30,087 bases of DNA from JANMDR01 sp031376425. Lineage in GTDB: Bacteria; Pseudomonadota; Gammaproteobacteria; Burkholderiales; Usitatibacteraceae. The first letter of the stretch is position 1. Every line of letters starts with the position of its first letter. Shown here one piece after another: positions 13,706 to 23,523 of this stretch. Below the pieces are notes generated by a model. The model saw nothing but the letters and a program-made list of their open reading frames with translations, was not told the origin of the DNA and did not search any database. The position numbers were made by a program, and so were the translations under genes. The stretch covers positions 1-30,087 of the forward strand of contig JANMDR010000314.1 of the NCBI GenBank assembly GCA_031376425.1. Direction: 5' to 3'.

Positions 13706-16700
13706 CTATCCAGTCCGACGATGTTGCGTATATTGTTTAATCAGCGCCAATAACTGTTCTTCCTGATACGGTTTACCCATGTATTCGTTCACGCCAAGTT
13801 CTATCGCGTGGTTGCGATGTTTGTCTGCGGTGCGCGACGTAATCATGATAATCGGGATGTTTTTTAACTTCGCATCGGCACGCATATTGCGGGCAAATTC
13901 GAAGCCGTCCATTCTTGGCATTTCAATATCGAGCAAGATAATATCTGGCATGATGTCTTGCAGTTGCTGCAAGGCGTCCACGCCGTCTTTTGCCGTCGCC
14001 ACTTCATAGTTTTCACGAAGCAGCATGCGGCTGGTAATTTTACGCACGGTTAGGGAATCATCCACTACCATTACTAACGGTGTAGTGCGTTCAATTGTTG
14101 GGGCTTCTGTAGCTACGCCGCTGTCGTCAAACATATTGGCGGCAATGGTTTCAGCTAGTGACGGACCCGATGCAACTGTCATTGAATCCATCGGTATTTG
14201 TACTTCACCTCCGGTCACGTTAGCATCATTACTTGCTGCTGCTTTTTCCACCGTGACGGTAGCGGCTTCGCGATAGACCAACTGTACCGGGTTCAGAATC
14301 AAAATAACTTGTCCGTTACCCATTACCGTTGCGCCTGACACACCCACCATCCGCGCCAACTGCGGGCCAATGGTTTTAACTACGATCTCGCGGTTGCCGA
14401 TGATCTCATCAACCTGCAAGGCGGCGCGTTGCTGACCACTCTTAGCTAAGATAACCGATGCTTTATTGACAACCGATAAGCGCGGCTTACCGCCGAGCAA
14501 GGCTTCCATTGACCGCAATGGGTAGCGATTACCCTTCCAGTCAATTTCGCTTAATGCTAAAAACGGCTCGTAGCGTTTGCCTTTGTATTCTTGTACTTGC
14601 TCAACCATTACGGATGGTATGGCGTAGAGTGTTTCACCCACACGCACCATTACCGCTTGCGTCACAGCGAGGGTAAGTGGCAAGCTCACAAAGAACGATG
14701 TGCCTTTGCCTGGAGTGGAGGTAATATCGACCCGACCGCCCAAGGAAATGATTTCATTACGTACCACGTCCATACCTACGCCGCGGCCAGCAATTTGCGT
14801 TACTTCAGAAGCTGTGGAGAAGCCCGACATGAAGATGTATTGCGTGAGTTGCTGATCGGTAACTTCCGCGTTCGCATCCAGCAGACCCTGTGCAATCGCT
14901 TTTTCGCGAATGCGCTGGAAGTTCAAGCCACCGCCGTCGTCCGTAAGGGTTAATAAAATCTCATTACCGATTTGCTGCGCGTCAATACCGATTTCACCAA
15001 TTTCATCTTTACCGGCGCGGTTCCGTGCTTCGGGTGTTTCCAAGCCATGTGCTACGGCATTACGCAACAGGTGTTCAAAAGGCGCAGTAATTTTTTCAAG
15101 TACGGAACGATCGATTTCTACGCGTACGCCACGGAATTCAAGGTTAACCTTCTTACCCAATTCTTTAGCGGTTTGTCGTACCAAACGATAGAAGCGGTCT
15201 TGCAAGTTGCCCAGTGGTACCAATCGTACGCCCATTAAACCTTGCTGCAAGTCGCGGTTTAGGCGGCTTTGATGTAGTAGGGCGGCATCGGTTTCGTCCA
15301 AATTCTTTTGGAGCGATTGCTGTAGCGAAACCACGTCGGCCAAATTCTCGGCCATGAATCGGGTTAATTCTTGGGTGCGTGAGAAGCGATCAAACTCTAG
15401 CGGATCAAACTGTGCGCCCTGTTCTTCTGCTTCTTTTTGCCGCGACTGAATCTGTGTTTCAGCTTGGATTTCAATTTCGCGCAGCTGCGTTTTCATCCGC
15501 CCAATATTCTGCGTAAGTTCTAATAGCGCACGTTTGAACGTGATCATTTCCTGATCAATACGCGAACGGGCAATCGCCATTTCGCCCGCTTCGTTTACAA
15601 AGCGATCAATCATGCTGGCGTTTACGCGTAGTAAGGCTTGACGTTCACGACCTTCAGAGCGCTCACCCTCAGCACCAATTTCATTGCGCACTGCGGCCAT
15701 GGCGGCAATCGGTGCAGGCAAATCCATTGATGTTTGTGACAGCACTGGAATATCAATAGGCATTGGTGCCATGTCGCCAGTGGCCAAACGCTCTAAGGTT
15801 GAGCTAAAACGGTCAACGGCGGCTTCGACTTCATCGTAGTCTGTAGATGCTGGCTCAGCCACGCGATCCATTACCAGCACTTTGGTTTCAATTACGTGTG
15901 CAAGCTCGCCCAAGCGCATTAAACCGGCCATGCGCGAGGAGCCTTTGAGCGTGTGTAGATAACGAGTCAGCTCGCCAACGGGCGAATGGTTTACCGGTGC
16001 ATTGCGCCAGCCGCGCAAACATTCACCAAGCTGCGGAATAATTTCGCGTGCTTCTTCCACAAAAATCGGCAGCAAATCCATGTCGATATCATCAACGATG
16101 GCGCGGCGCTCTTTACCGGCTTCAAATGCTGGTGTGTCGTATGTTGGTTGCGGTGTTGGCGCTGCAAATAACGGTACTGCTGCAGCTGGAGTTGGTGCAG
16201 GAGCAGCGGGTGCGGTAGGCGGCGTATCAGGTGTATCAGGCGTAGCAAAGGCCGCCGCGCCTGCGAGTCCGGCTAATCCAGCAATGCCACCAACGATGCC
16301 GCCAACACCGGTGATTGAATCCATAAAGCCAGAATCAGCTTTCGCAGGTTCTACAGGTTCGGCCGTTGGTGCAACGAGTGGTGTGGCTAATGCTTCGGGC
16401 TCAGCCAATAAGCTTGCGGTATCAACTCTAATGAACTCGTTGTTTTGCGCAATGATTGAGTCTGCAACAACAGGTGTTGCTGATTCAACTTCAGGTGTAG
16501 CTTCAGTTTCAACGATCGCTGCTGGTTCTGTGAATGGTTCCAACACCACTGGCTCAAACGTGATGGTATCGCTTGTGGGCAAATCATCAAAGAATGCAGC
16601 ATCGTCAAATGCTGCTGCTTCAGATTCAGTCGTAATAGTAGACACGTCTTCCACTGTAATGGCAGGTGCTACTTCGGCAATTTCAACCGGGGTTGGTGCA

Positions 16701-19700
16701 AACAATTCAGTGATTTCAACATCAATTGGCGTTGCTTCTACTATCGGCGCAAATGCTTCGAGTTCCGGCATGCTGATAGCTGGTACTTCTGCCGTGCTTG
16801 GCTCCGCAAACGCAAAGGCCTCTACGGCGAAAGTTTCAACAGCGGGGGTTGTAGCCGGTGCAACGTCAAACTCAGGCATTGATGGCGCTACTGGTGGTGC
16901 AATCGGTGGCGCAAAGGCTTCCAAGCTTGGGGTTGCCACATTAACGGGTTCAGCAACATCAGCCATAAACGCGGTTGCTGTTGTAGCTGGTGGTTTAGTG
17001 TGTGTAGCCTCGCCGCGCTTGGCAAATTGCGCTTCTTCGCGCATTGCGTTGATTTCAGCAATCAATGCCGGATCAGCTTCTGGAGCTTGTTTATCGTGCA
17101 GGCTGAAAACCATTGTGCCTAGCGCATCTACAGCGCGCCGTGTGAGCGCTAAGCGGCTAGGGTTGAAATCAACTGGATTCTCGATAAGTTCTTTAAGCCA
17201 CTTTTCAAGCGCATGCGCTACATCACTAATGGCACCAAAGCCTGTAGTACGCGAGGAACCGTTCAAGGTATGCGCGGCACGCATAAAGTCATGAGTAACA
17301 GGCAATAGTGGATTAAATTCTAATGCCGCCATTTCTGAATCTAAGGTCACCGCGTGCAAATCCGCTTCGCTAATATAAATATCGAACAGCGCAATTGGAA
17401 TGATATTGCCGCCGATAGAGATTTCGTCATCGGCGATGGCTGGCGTCGGTTCTGAAACCGGCGCATGGTCCGTGCTTCCTAATGCCGCTGCACCGGCGAG
17501 CCCAGCAATTGCGCCTAGTCCGGTAAGCCCCATCGTACCGACATCAAGATTAAATCCAAATCCTGATGTTGGCGTTGGTTCTGCCGGTGCTTCTGGTGCA
17601 GTTGCGACGATAGGCGCGATTTCTAACGGTGGTGGCGTTTCTGGCGTGAGCGTTTGCATCAATACTGTTGGCTCAGAAGCCGCTGCAATGCGTGCTTTTT
17701 CGGCATTTACTAATGCTTGCAACTCTTCGTCTGGAACAACGCGCAGTGCATCTGGTAGGCTTTCTGCAACAGCCGGTATGGCTGGCATAGCCTCAGATAC
17801 CGGCGCAACGATAGCTTCCGGTATTGGCGGAGGCATTGCCGGTATTTGTGCTGATGGTGCTTCGGCGATTATTGCGGCAAAAGGATCTTCTTCTGCGACG
17901 GCAACTTCTATAGTTGGCGTTACTGGTGGCAGAATCGGTGGCAGCGTAATTGATGGAGCCGCTGGTTCTAAAACTGGCGGAGCTACCTCAACAGGTGGTG
18001 ATACTTCCGCAAATAGATCGAAATCGACTGATACCGGTGCAGCTTCTGCTGGTGCCGGAGCTGTTACCGGAGTTGATGGAGCTACTAAATCGGCGGCGAA
18101 TAAGTCGAAATCAACAGCTGCAGGCTGGCTTACAAGGTTCGGTGCCGGAGTAGGCTCACCTAAATCAAGTGAAAAACCAGTCAATGCCGCGCCGCCAATA
18201 GCGAGCCCACCAAGTGCCGCGATAGCGCCTGAATCCACACCTTCTTTGCTTTCGGTAGCTGGTGTTGGCAACACCTCCATGACGCTCGGTGCTGCAGGAG
18301 CCTCGGATAGAACAGGAACAGTAATTTGCGGTATTTCCAGTACAGGTTCGGAAACCGTTGTGACTACTGGCGCAGCTGTAACAGCGATAACTTCAGCCAT
18401 TGGCGTGAAGTCGGGTTGCTTGCCATTCTTAATGGCTTCGGCGGCTCGAACAATCATGGTGCCGTCTATACGCGCGGAACCATTGTCCTGCAACGCTGTT
18501 ACCCAGCTAGAAAATGAATGGCTGGAAACATCAATAAACTCAAGCAAGCCGGTGCTTGGCGGTTTTTCTTCTTTAAGCCATTTATTAAGCACTTGCTCAC
18601 ACTGCCAACCCACTTCGCCAAGGTCGTTTAAGCCGACCATTCGGCCACTGCCTTTTAGGGTATGGTAGCCGCGACGGATGGTGATCAATGCTTCTTTATC
18701 TTGCGGATTAGCGCGAATAGTCGCTAGGTTTTCTTGTATCGTGGTAACAACTTCAGCGGCTTCTTCCAAGAAGATATCGAGCAATTCTTGATCTACTTCA
18801 TCGGCCGGTGCATCCACTAGCTTCACAGTTTGTGGCGCTGGTGCTGTTGTCGGATTATTAGGCTCTATATCTTTCATAGCCTCCGAAATACCAGCGCGGC
18901 TTGGATCAAAGGTTTGATCGATAGCCTTGAGAGCGTCTTCACTTTGCTTGGCTGAAACAGAATCAGAGACCAATAAGGCTTCTTGGTTGAGTTCTTTGAC
19001 AGCTTCCCGCAATTGGTCGCGCGTAGTAGTTTGTTCCGGGCTTTGCTTCCAGTCTTCGTATAACTCCTGCACTTTTTGCTTGGCTACATCAACGTCAGCA
19101 TCAGTGATCGGTGACTGGATTACGGAGCGTTCAATTTCGGCAGGTTTAGCGGCTAAACCAAAGCGAATAAGCGCGGGTAACAACGCTTCACGCGGGTTTG
19201 ATTGGCCCTGTTGTAGTGCAGTCACATATAGACCCAAGGCGGAGACGCCTTCAGCTACGGCTTCCGCATCATGACCCGCGCCTTTGAGTGCACCAGATGC
19301 AAATTGCGCTACACGGCCTGATAACTGCTGATTCAATACCGCCGCTTCGTCTAACTCCAAAATCATCAATGCGCCCTGCACTTGCGAAAATAGCGGGCTT
19401 AAGGTGGCGAGTTCGGTAACGCGGGCTGGTTCGCGGAAGAAATTATCTAAAACGGTTTCGATATTTTGCAGATTAATTTGTACTTCTTGACCAACCTGAA
19501 ACATCAGCAAACGTTCTTGCGCACGTTTGGTCATGCTATCGACCATGCCACTGGATGCTGGATCCATAGCGGGCAGAACAGCGCCAGTCATGGCCCCCTT
19601 TACACGGCCAACCACGGTAGCGCTTTGCGTTGCAAAATCTGCACCTAATTGCCCGTAGTTCTCAAGCGATGTTTCTAAAAACAACATCGCTGTTGCTACT

Positions 19701-20869
19701 TCTAGCGACTGCGATTCGTTAGGTGGTATGCCGACCTTACGCAAATGCGGGCCAACAGCAGCTAATACCTGAAGCAACTGGGTGAGTTTAGCATTAGGTT
19801 GATTGCCCGCCGCGGCGACTAAAGATTCGCCAATTTTTGCAAATGATTCTAAGGCACCGCGATTACCGCTGGTATATTTTAGCCAATCGTCTTTTTGGAT
19901 CGTCACTTGCTCGCGCATTTGCCGAATCACACCAGCAAGCTGGTCGTCATTTTCTAGGCGTGCGGAATCAGGCTCAGCCAATAACTCATCTAGGCGATAT
20001 ATTTCCCGAATGCGTCTAATACGTTCTGTTTTGGCGGTTGATTTACCGATGATGAGCAATAAATCGCGGAATAAGCGTTCCGGTACCTTGTGCACGCCCT
20101 CGATGAGCAACTTAATTTGTTGATCAATCTTGCCGAACAACGCTACCGCGGTAGAACCTGCCTCGGTAGGTGAATTCGAAATGGCATCAAAAAATCCACT
20201 GGCGGTAAACCAGAAAGAGCGGGAGGGCGACATGATTTGCAGTGCTTCGATTGCTAGAGTGGCATTGCGCATGTCACGCGCGCCGCCCTGCATATCTTTG
20301 TCGCGCAATAGTTTTAGCAACCCGCCCTGATACATGCCGCGCCGCTGTTTAATGGCCTCAACCATCATTTCCTGCTTCGGCAACGCCACTGTTTCATCCT
20401 GCATTGGGATTTGCGTAGATAAATCGGGCGAAAATAAATCGCTTTCCGATGCATCTTTCAAACCCTGTACTTGGTTCAAGGCTACATATGCTGGTGCCAA
20501 CATCATTGGGCGGTCGATGCCGCTGGCACTCAATGTGTCAAGGTAGGAAGACAGTGCTGATGTGGCTTTTTTCGTACAGGCGATGCGATTGGCGGCGTCG
20601 GCACGTGCGTTTGCCGGATCACTTTCAAATGTAGCAACTAGCTTTTCAATTTCTTCGTTGAAGCGTGTGGCAGCACCCAAGCCCACCATCGACAAAGCGC
20701 CGGTAACTTGGTGTAGGTGTGTGGCTACAAATTTTTGAATTTTTGCATCGGTCGGATCGGCGAGCAATTTGTCGAGATTCGCCCGCGCCTCGTTTAAGGA
20801 ATGCTCAATTTCCGCTTTAACCCAGGAAAGCGGCCCCGTATCAAATGAATTTTGTGTACTGACGGACAT
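13706..20869 (-). CDS. pilL: PilL/ChpA: CheA-like hybrid histidine kinase of type IV pilus chemotaxis
   Basis: This cytoplasmic kinase has 2387 residues. PilJ signals control its autophosphorylation, and phosphate passes through Hpt modules to PilG, PilH and its own receiver to tune pilus extension and retraction. From the N-terminus there is a degenerate Hpt-like domain (His53 in 'HLHQVTGALSMVGL'), a region with 'QVQGALMILELDEAA', a canonical Hpt at His736 ('YHTLKGSGRMVGL'), a degenerate one at His1200 ('AHTLNGSSRTTGF', Asn for Lys), and a canonical one at His1639 ('LHTLKGSSRMAGL'). The CheA dimerisation region and ATPase follow ('HLLRNAVAHG', 'DDGGG', 'GRGVGMDVV'), then a CheW-like domain and a C-terminal receiver with Asp2314 ('LLDIEMPRMDG') and Lys in 'MGKPY'. 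Long Pro/Ala/Glu-rich linkers join the Hpts and contain three Gly/Ala-rich hydrophobic stretches. Length is at the large end for the family. It is the last gene of the operon. Confidence 0.97.
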   Translation of the reverse strand: MSVSTQNSFDTGPLSWVKAEIEHSLNEARANLDKLLADPTDAKIQKFVATHLHQVTGALSMVGLGAATRFNEEIEKLVATFESDPANARADAANRIACTKKATSALSSYLDTLSASGIDRPMMLAPAYVALNQVQGLKDASESDLFSPDLSTQIPMQDETVALPKQEMMVEAIKQRRGMYQGGLLKLLRDKDMQGGARDMRNATLAIEALQIMSPSRSFWFTASGFFDAISNSPTEAGSTAVALFGKIDQQIKLLIEGVHKVPERLFRDLLLIIGKSTAKTERIRRIREIYRLDELLAEPDSARLENDDQLAGVIRQMREQVTIQKDDWLKYTSGNRGALESFAKIGESLVAAAGNQPNAKLTQLLQVLAAVGPHLRKVGIPPNESQSLEVATAMLFLETSLENYGQLGADFATQSATVVGRVKGAMTGAVLPAMDPASSGMVDSMTKRAQERLLMFQVGQEVQINLQNIETVLDNFFREPARVTELATLSPLFSQVQGALMILELDEAAVLNQQLSGRVAQFASGALKGAGHDAEAVAEGVSALGLYVTALQQGQSNPREALLPALIRFGLAAKPAEIERSVIQSPITDADVDVAKQKVQELYEDWKQSPEQTTTRDQLREAVKELNQEALLVSDSVSAKQSEDALKAIDQTFDPSRAGISEAMKDIEPNNPTTAPAPQTVKLVDAPADEVDQELLDIFLEEAAEVVTTIQENLATIRANPQDKEALITIRRGYHTLKGSGRMVGLNDLGEVGWQCEQVLNKWLKEEKPPSTGLLEFIDVSSHSFSSWVTALQDNGSARIDGTMIVRAAEAIKNGKQPDFTPMAEVIAVTAAPVVTTVSEPVLEIPQITVPVLSEAPAAPSVMEVLPTPATESKEGVDSGAIAALGGLAIGGAALTGFSLDLGEPTPAPNLVSQPAAVDFDLFAADLVAPSTPVTAPAPAEAAPVSVDFDLFAEVSPPVEVAPPVLEPAAPSITLPPILPPVTPTIEVAVAEEDPFAAIIAEAPSAQIPAMPPPIPEAIVAPVSEAMPAIPAVAESLPDALRVVPDEELQALVNAEKARIAAASEPTVLMQTLTPETPPPLEIAPIVATAPEAPAEPTPTSGFGFNLDVGTMGLTGLGAIAGLAGAAALGSTDHAPVSEPTPAIADDEISIGGNIIPIALFDIYISEADLHAVTLDSEMAALEFNPLLPVTHDFMRAAHTLNGSSRTTGFGAISDVAHALEKWLKELIENPVDFNPSRLALTRRAVDALGTMVFSLHDKQAPEADPALIAEINAMREEAQFAKRGEATHTKPPATTATAFMADVAEPVNVATPSLEAFAPPIAPPVAPSMPEFDVAPATTPAVETFAVEAFAFAEPSTAEVPAISMPELEAFAPIVEATPIDVEITELFAPTPVEIAEVAPAITVEDVSTITTESEAAAFDDAAFFDDLPTSDTITFEPVVLEPFTEPAAIVETEATPEVESATPVVADSIIAQNNEFIRVDTASLLAEPEALATPLVAPTAEPVEPAKADSGFMDSITGVGGIVGGIAGLAGLAGAAAFATPDTPDTPPTAPAAPAPTPAAAVPLFAAPTPQPTYDTPAFEAGKERRAIVDDIDMDLLPIFVEEAREIIPQLGECLRGWRNAPVNHSPVGELTRYLHTLKGSSRMAGLMRLGELAHVIETKVLVMDRVAEPASTDYDEVEAAVDRFSSTLERLATGDMAPMPIDIPVLSQTSMDLPAPIAAMAAVRNEIGAEGERSEGRERQALLRVNASMIDRFVNEAGEMAIARSRIDQEMITFKRALLELTQNIGRMKTQLREIEIQAETQIQSRQKEAEEQGAQFDPLEFDRFSRTQELTRFMAENLADVVSLQQSLQKNLDETDAALLHQSRLNRDLQQGLMGVRLVPLGNLQDRFYRLVRQTAKELGKKVNLEFRGVRVEIDRSVLEKITAPFEHLLRNAVAHGLETPEARNRAGKDEIGEIGIDAQQIGNEILLTLTDDGGGLNFQRIREKAIAQGLLDANAEVTDQQLTQYIFMSGFSTASEVTQIAGRGVGMDVVRNEIISLGGRVDITSTPGKGTSFFVSLPLTLAVTQAVMVRVGETLYAIPSVMVEQVQEYKGKRYEPFLALSEIDWKGNRYPLRSMEALLGGKPRLSVVNKASVILAKSGQQRAALQVDEIIGNREIVVKTIGPQLARMVGVSGATVMGNGQVILILNPVQLVYREAATVTVEKAAASNDANVTGGEVQIPMDSMTVASGPSLAETIAANMFDDSGVATEAPTIERTTPLVMVVDDSLTVRKITSRMLLRENYEVATAKDGVDALQQLQDIMPDIILLDIEMPRMDGFEFARNMRADAKLKNIPIIMITSRTADKHRNHAIELGVNEYMGKPYQEEQLLALIKQYTQHRRTG

Positions 20870-20875
20870 AAAAAA

Positions 20876-21031
20876 TTACCCTGGGGTGCGGTGCGTGAAC
20901 ATAACCAAAGATGCTTGGATTTGCGTTAAAGCCATGCCGTGAATTGATACTAAATGATTACGTTGCAATAGCAAATTAGTAGCTTGCGCGGTTAGGCGCA
21001 ACACCGGTTGGCTGATTTGCTTGGAGAACAT
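20876..21031 (-). other. Possible 51-residue ORF filling the pilJ-pilL gap
   Basis: ATG 21031 to TAA 20876 encodes 'MFSKQISQPVLRLTAQATNL' and onward, ending 'MFTHRTPG', six bases before the pilL start. The gap between pilJ and pilL is 181 bases, long for this operon, and the ORF nearly fills it. There is no convincing ribosome-binding site and I recognise no family, so it may be chance. Confidence 0.15.
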
Positions 21032-21050
21032 AATCACTGAGCAGTTAGCG

Positions 21051-23372
21051 TTAGAGTTTAAAGCCAGAAACCGAGGCTTTAAGATCGGACGCCACTTCGG
21101 TAAGATCTTTAATGGAATTAGCGGTTTGTTGCGTACCCGAGGTGGTTTGGCGATTAATTTCCAAAATATCCTGCATGTTTGCTGCCACACGGTTGGCTGA
21201 AGCTGCCTGCACTTGGGTGTCTTGCGAAATCTTTTGAATCAGCGAAGCGAGGTTTTTCGTAACCGTATCAATCTCTGCTAGCGCTTGTCCCGCCGCATCG
21301 GAAAGCTTTGCTCCTTCAACCACACCCGTGGTGGACTTTTCCATCGCGGCTACGGCATCTTGCGTATCGGCCTGAATCGTTTTTACAATCGCGCCGATCT
21401 GCTTGGTCGCTTCACCAGAACGTTCAGCGAGTCGCTGTACCTCCTCCGCAACTACGGAGAAGCCTCGTCCTGCTTCACCGGCTGATGCCGCTTGAATCGC
21501 AGCGTTAAGCGCCAAAACGTTCGTTTGTTCGGTAATGTCAGAAATCAATTCCACGATCTCACCAATTTCCTGTGAAGATTCACCCAAACGCTTAATACGC
21601 TTAGAAGTTTCTTGAATCTGGTCACGAATTTCGTTCATGCCGGAAATAGAGTTTTGCACCGCCAACCGACCCTTGTCTGACGCTGCTAGCGAGCGCATCG
21701 CAACTTGGGAGGATTCTTCAGCGTTTAAGCTAACTTTTGAAAGTGTGTCTGCCACACTCAACACCTGCTGCGTAGTGTCTTGAATCTCTTTTGATTGGCG
21801 TTCCGCAGCGTCTAACAATTGGTTCGAAACTGACTGCGCTTGCATAGACTTTGCTGATACCTGTCCCGACGCGTTGTTTACGCCGGTTACCAGCGAACGT
21901 AATTCTTCAATTGTGTAGTTCATCGAATCCGCGATAGCGCCGGTGATGTCTTCAGTTACCTTCGCACGGATTGTTAAGTCGCCGTCAGCTAAGTCGCCCA
22001 TCTCGTTTAGCAAGCGCAAAATCGCTTCTTGGTTTCGTTTGTTTTCAATGTCGGCCTCAGCAGCACGGCGACGCGCATCGGATAGAAATAAGAAGCCGAT
22101 CAAAGAAGCAAACAACAACGTAAGGGCACCAAATATAATCGCCAAGATCAATGGCCATGTGCGTTTGGTTTCAGCAAAATCACCCTGTAGTGTTTCTACG
22201 TTATTCAACAACTGCTCAGAGCCTTGCACGATGGCGCGACCTGATTGGCGTGCTGAAGTGAGCTTTTGGACGTTATCAAGAATGTTTTTAATATTCTTTT
22301 CGAATTCGGTAAATTGCTCGCGAATTTTTACCACTTTAACGCGCGCATCAGGGTCTTTTACGGGTGAAATACCAAGAGTGCTAGAACCGTTTTCAATAGC
22401 GGCAACAAGGTCTCTAAAATCGTTGGTGTCTTTACCCATCAAAAACGGGGTGTCAGGTTCAATCGTATCGGAACCCACGATTTCTGCTGAACCGCGCGCT
22501 AGACGCTCCGCAAGGAAGGTCATGTTTTTGATTCTTAATACTTGCGCTAGAGGCACATTTGATTGCTGCAGTAATCCCGACAAATCGCTGGATAAATTGG
22601 ATAATTCCTCAGCGCCTGATCGCACTTGTTGAATATTGCGACTTAAGCCGGTTAAGTCATTTTTAGCCGCGAGGATGGATGTTGCCGCAGTAGAAGTATC
22701 ATCAAAACGTTTGGTTAATTCTGTGAGGCGTGAAGTCAGCGATTCCGTAATACGTGCGGAAGGTAAGCTACCTGTGGGGAAGTCTTTATCACCCTCGTTA
22801 AACACTTTTAGATAGCGCTGAAACTCATCGCGACTGTCTTGAAGTTGTGGGAATGAGCTTGCATCGCCGCGCGCCGCTAAACCGGCTGATTTCGCTAGTC
22901 GCTGCGTATGATATTGAAGCTGCGATGTGATGTTGGTATAGGCTGAATCATGGCCTGCGAAGCGCCGATCTAGGGCAATCGCAATAATGGTCAACAATAA
23001 AAATAAACCCGCTAAAGAGCCCAACACTTTGAGTTGGGACAATAATGGCTTACTACCGATAATCGGTAACTTGAACCCGGTAGCTACTTTTTTCGGTTTG
23101 ACGACCTTCGTGTTGGCAACAACGGCCGCAATTTTTTGGGTCTTACTCCCGCCCGGATCTTCGCTATTTGGCCCCGTAGTTTTGCTTACGGTTTGCATCC
23201 GCGCTGTGGTAGAGCTCATGCTGGCTGCACTAGCAGCGCTGGCTGGGCTCGCGCTCACGTTCGCAGGTTTGGCTGGCTTTTTGCTGCCGAATAAATTGGA
23301 GAAAAAACTAGGTTTTGCCGGCGCTTTTGGTTTACTTCCCGCGCTGCCTGGTACTGGGGGTTTCGATGCCAT
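21051..23372 (-). CDS. pilJ: PilJ: methyl-accepting chemotaxis-type receptor of the Pil-Chp system
   Basis: The product is 773 residues from ATG 23372, chosen over GTG 23384 because GGAG lies 6 bases upstream. The first 110 or so residues are a Pro/Ala/Lys/Ser-rich cytoplasmic extension, absent from the usual PilJ of about 680 residues. TM1 is at about 116-134 ('GLFLLLTIIAIAL'), followed by a helical periplasmic ligand/pilin-sensing domain to about 400 and TM2 at about 402-428 ('LAIIFGALTLLFASLIGFLF'). A HAMP domain and the signalling coiled coil follow, with the hairpin tip 'EQTNVLALNAAIQAASAGEA' then 'GRGFSVVAEEVQRLAERS'. The tip binds PilI and PilL. The protein reports pilus or surface contact to PilL. 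No cheR-like pilK lies in the operon. Confidence 0.96.
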   Translation of the reverse strand: MASKPPVPGSAGSKPKAPAKPSFFSNLFGSKKPAKPANVSASPASAASAASMSSTTARMQTVSKTTGPNSEDPGGSKTQKIAAVVANTKVVKPKKVATGFKLPIIGSKPLLSQLKVLGSLAGLFLLLTIIAIALDRRFAGHDSAYTNITSQLQYHTQRLAKSAGLAARGDASSFPQLQDSRDEFQRYLKVFNEGDKDFPTGSLPSARITESLTSRLTELTKRFDDTSTAATSILAAKNDLTGLSRNIQQVRSGAEELSNLSSDLSGLLQQSNVPLAQVLRIKNMTFLAERLARGSAEIVGSDTIEPDTPFLMGKDTNDFRDLVAAIENGSSTLGISPVKDPDARVKVVKIREQFTEFEKNIKNILDNVQKLTSARQSGRAIVQGSEQLLNNVETLQGDFAETKRTWPLILAIIFGALTLLFASLIGFLFLSDARRRAAEADIENKRNQEAILRLLNEMGDLADGDLTIRAKVTEDITGAIADSMNYTIEELRSLVTGVNNASGQVSAKSMQAQSVSNQLLDAAERQSKEIQDTTQQVLSVADTLSKVSLNAEESSQVAMRSLAASDKGRLAVQNSISGMNEIRDQIQETSKRIKRLGESSQEIGEIVELISDITEQTNVLALNAAIQAASAGEAGRGFSVVAEEVQRLAERSGEATKQIGAIVKTIQADTQDAVAAMEKSTTGVVEGAKLSDAAGQALAEIDTVTKNLASLIQKISQDTQVQAASANRVAANMQDILEINRQTTSGTQQTANSIKDLTEVASDLKASVSGFKL

Positions 23373-23378
23373 GGGGTG

Positions 23379-23382
23379 CTCC
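23379..23382 (-). promoter_or_regulatory. Ribosome-binding site that fixes the pilJ start
   Basis: GGAG (read on the minus strand) lies 6 bases before ATG 23372. The upstream in-frame GTG 23384 has no site, and the GGAG falls just inside the ORF that would begin there. Confidence 0.7.
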
Positions 23383-23523
23383 ACATTTAAATTCTTGTTT
23401 TATGTTGCGATAGCTATATTGCTACACGATATCGCTACATTCATGCCGCTGTATTTAAGTGCCTACCAGCGCCTTGGGATTTTGCTACTAATTACATTGA
23501 TCTACATTGATACTGGTTTTGGA

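Noticed and set aside
16002..18668. Two very long plus-strand ORFs (430 and 422 codons) opposite pilL
   Set aside because: They are antisense to the Pro/Ala/Glu-rich linkers of PilL, whose codon bias removes stops on the other strand. Their translations are low-complexity Ser/Ala/Gly with no domains or ribosome-binding sites.
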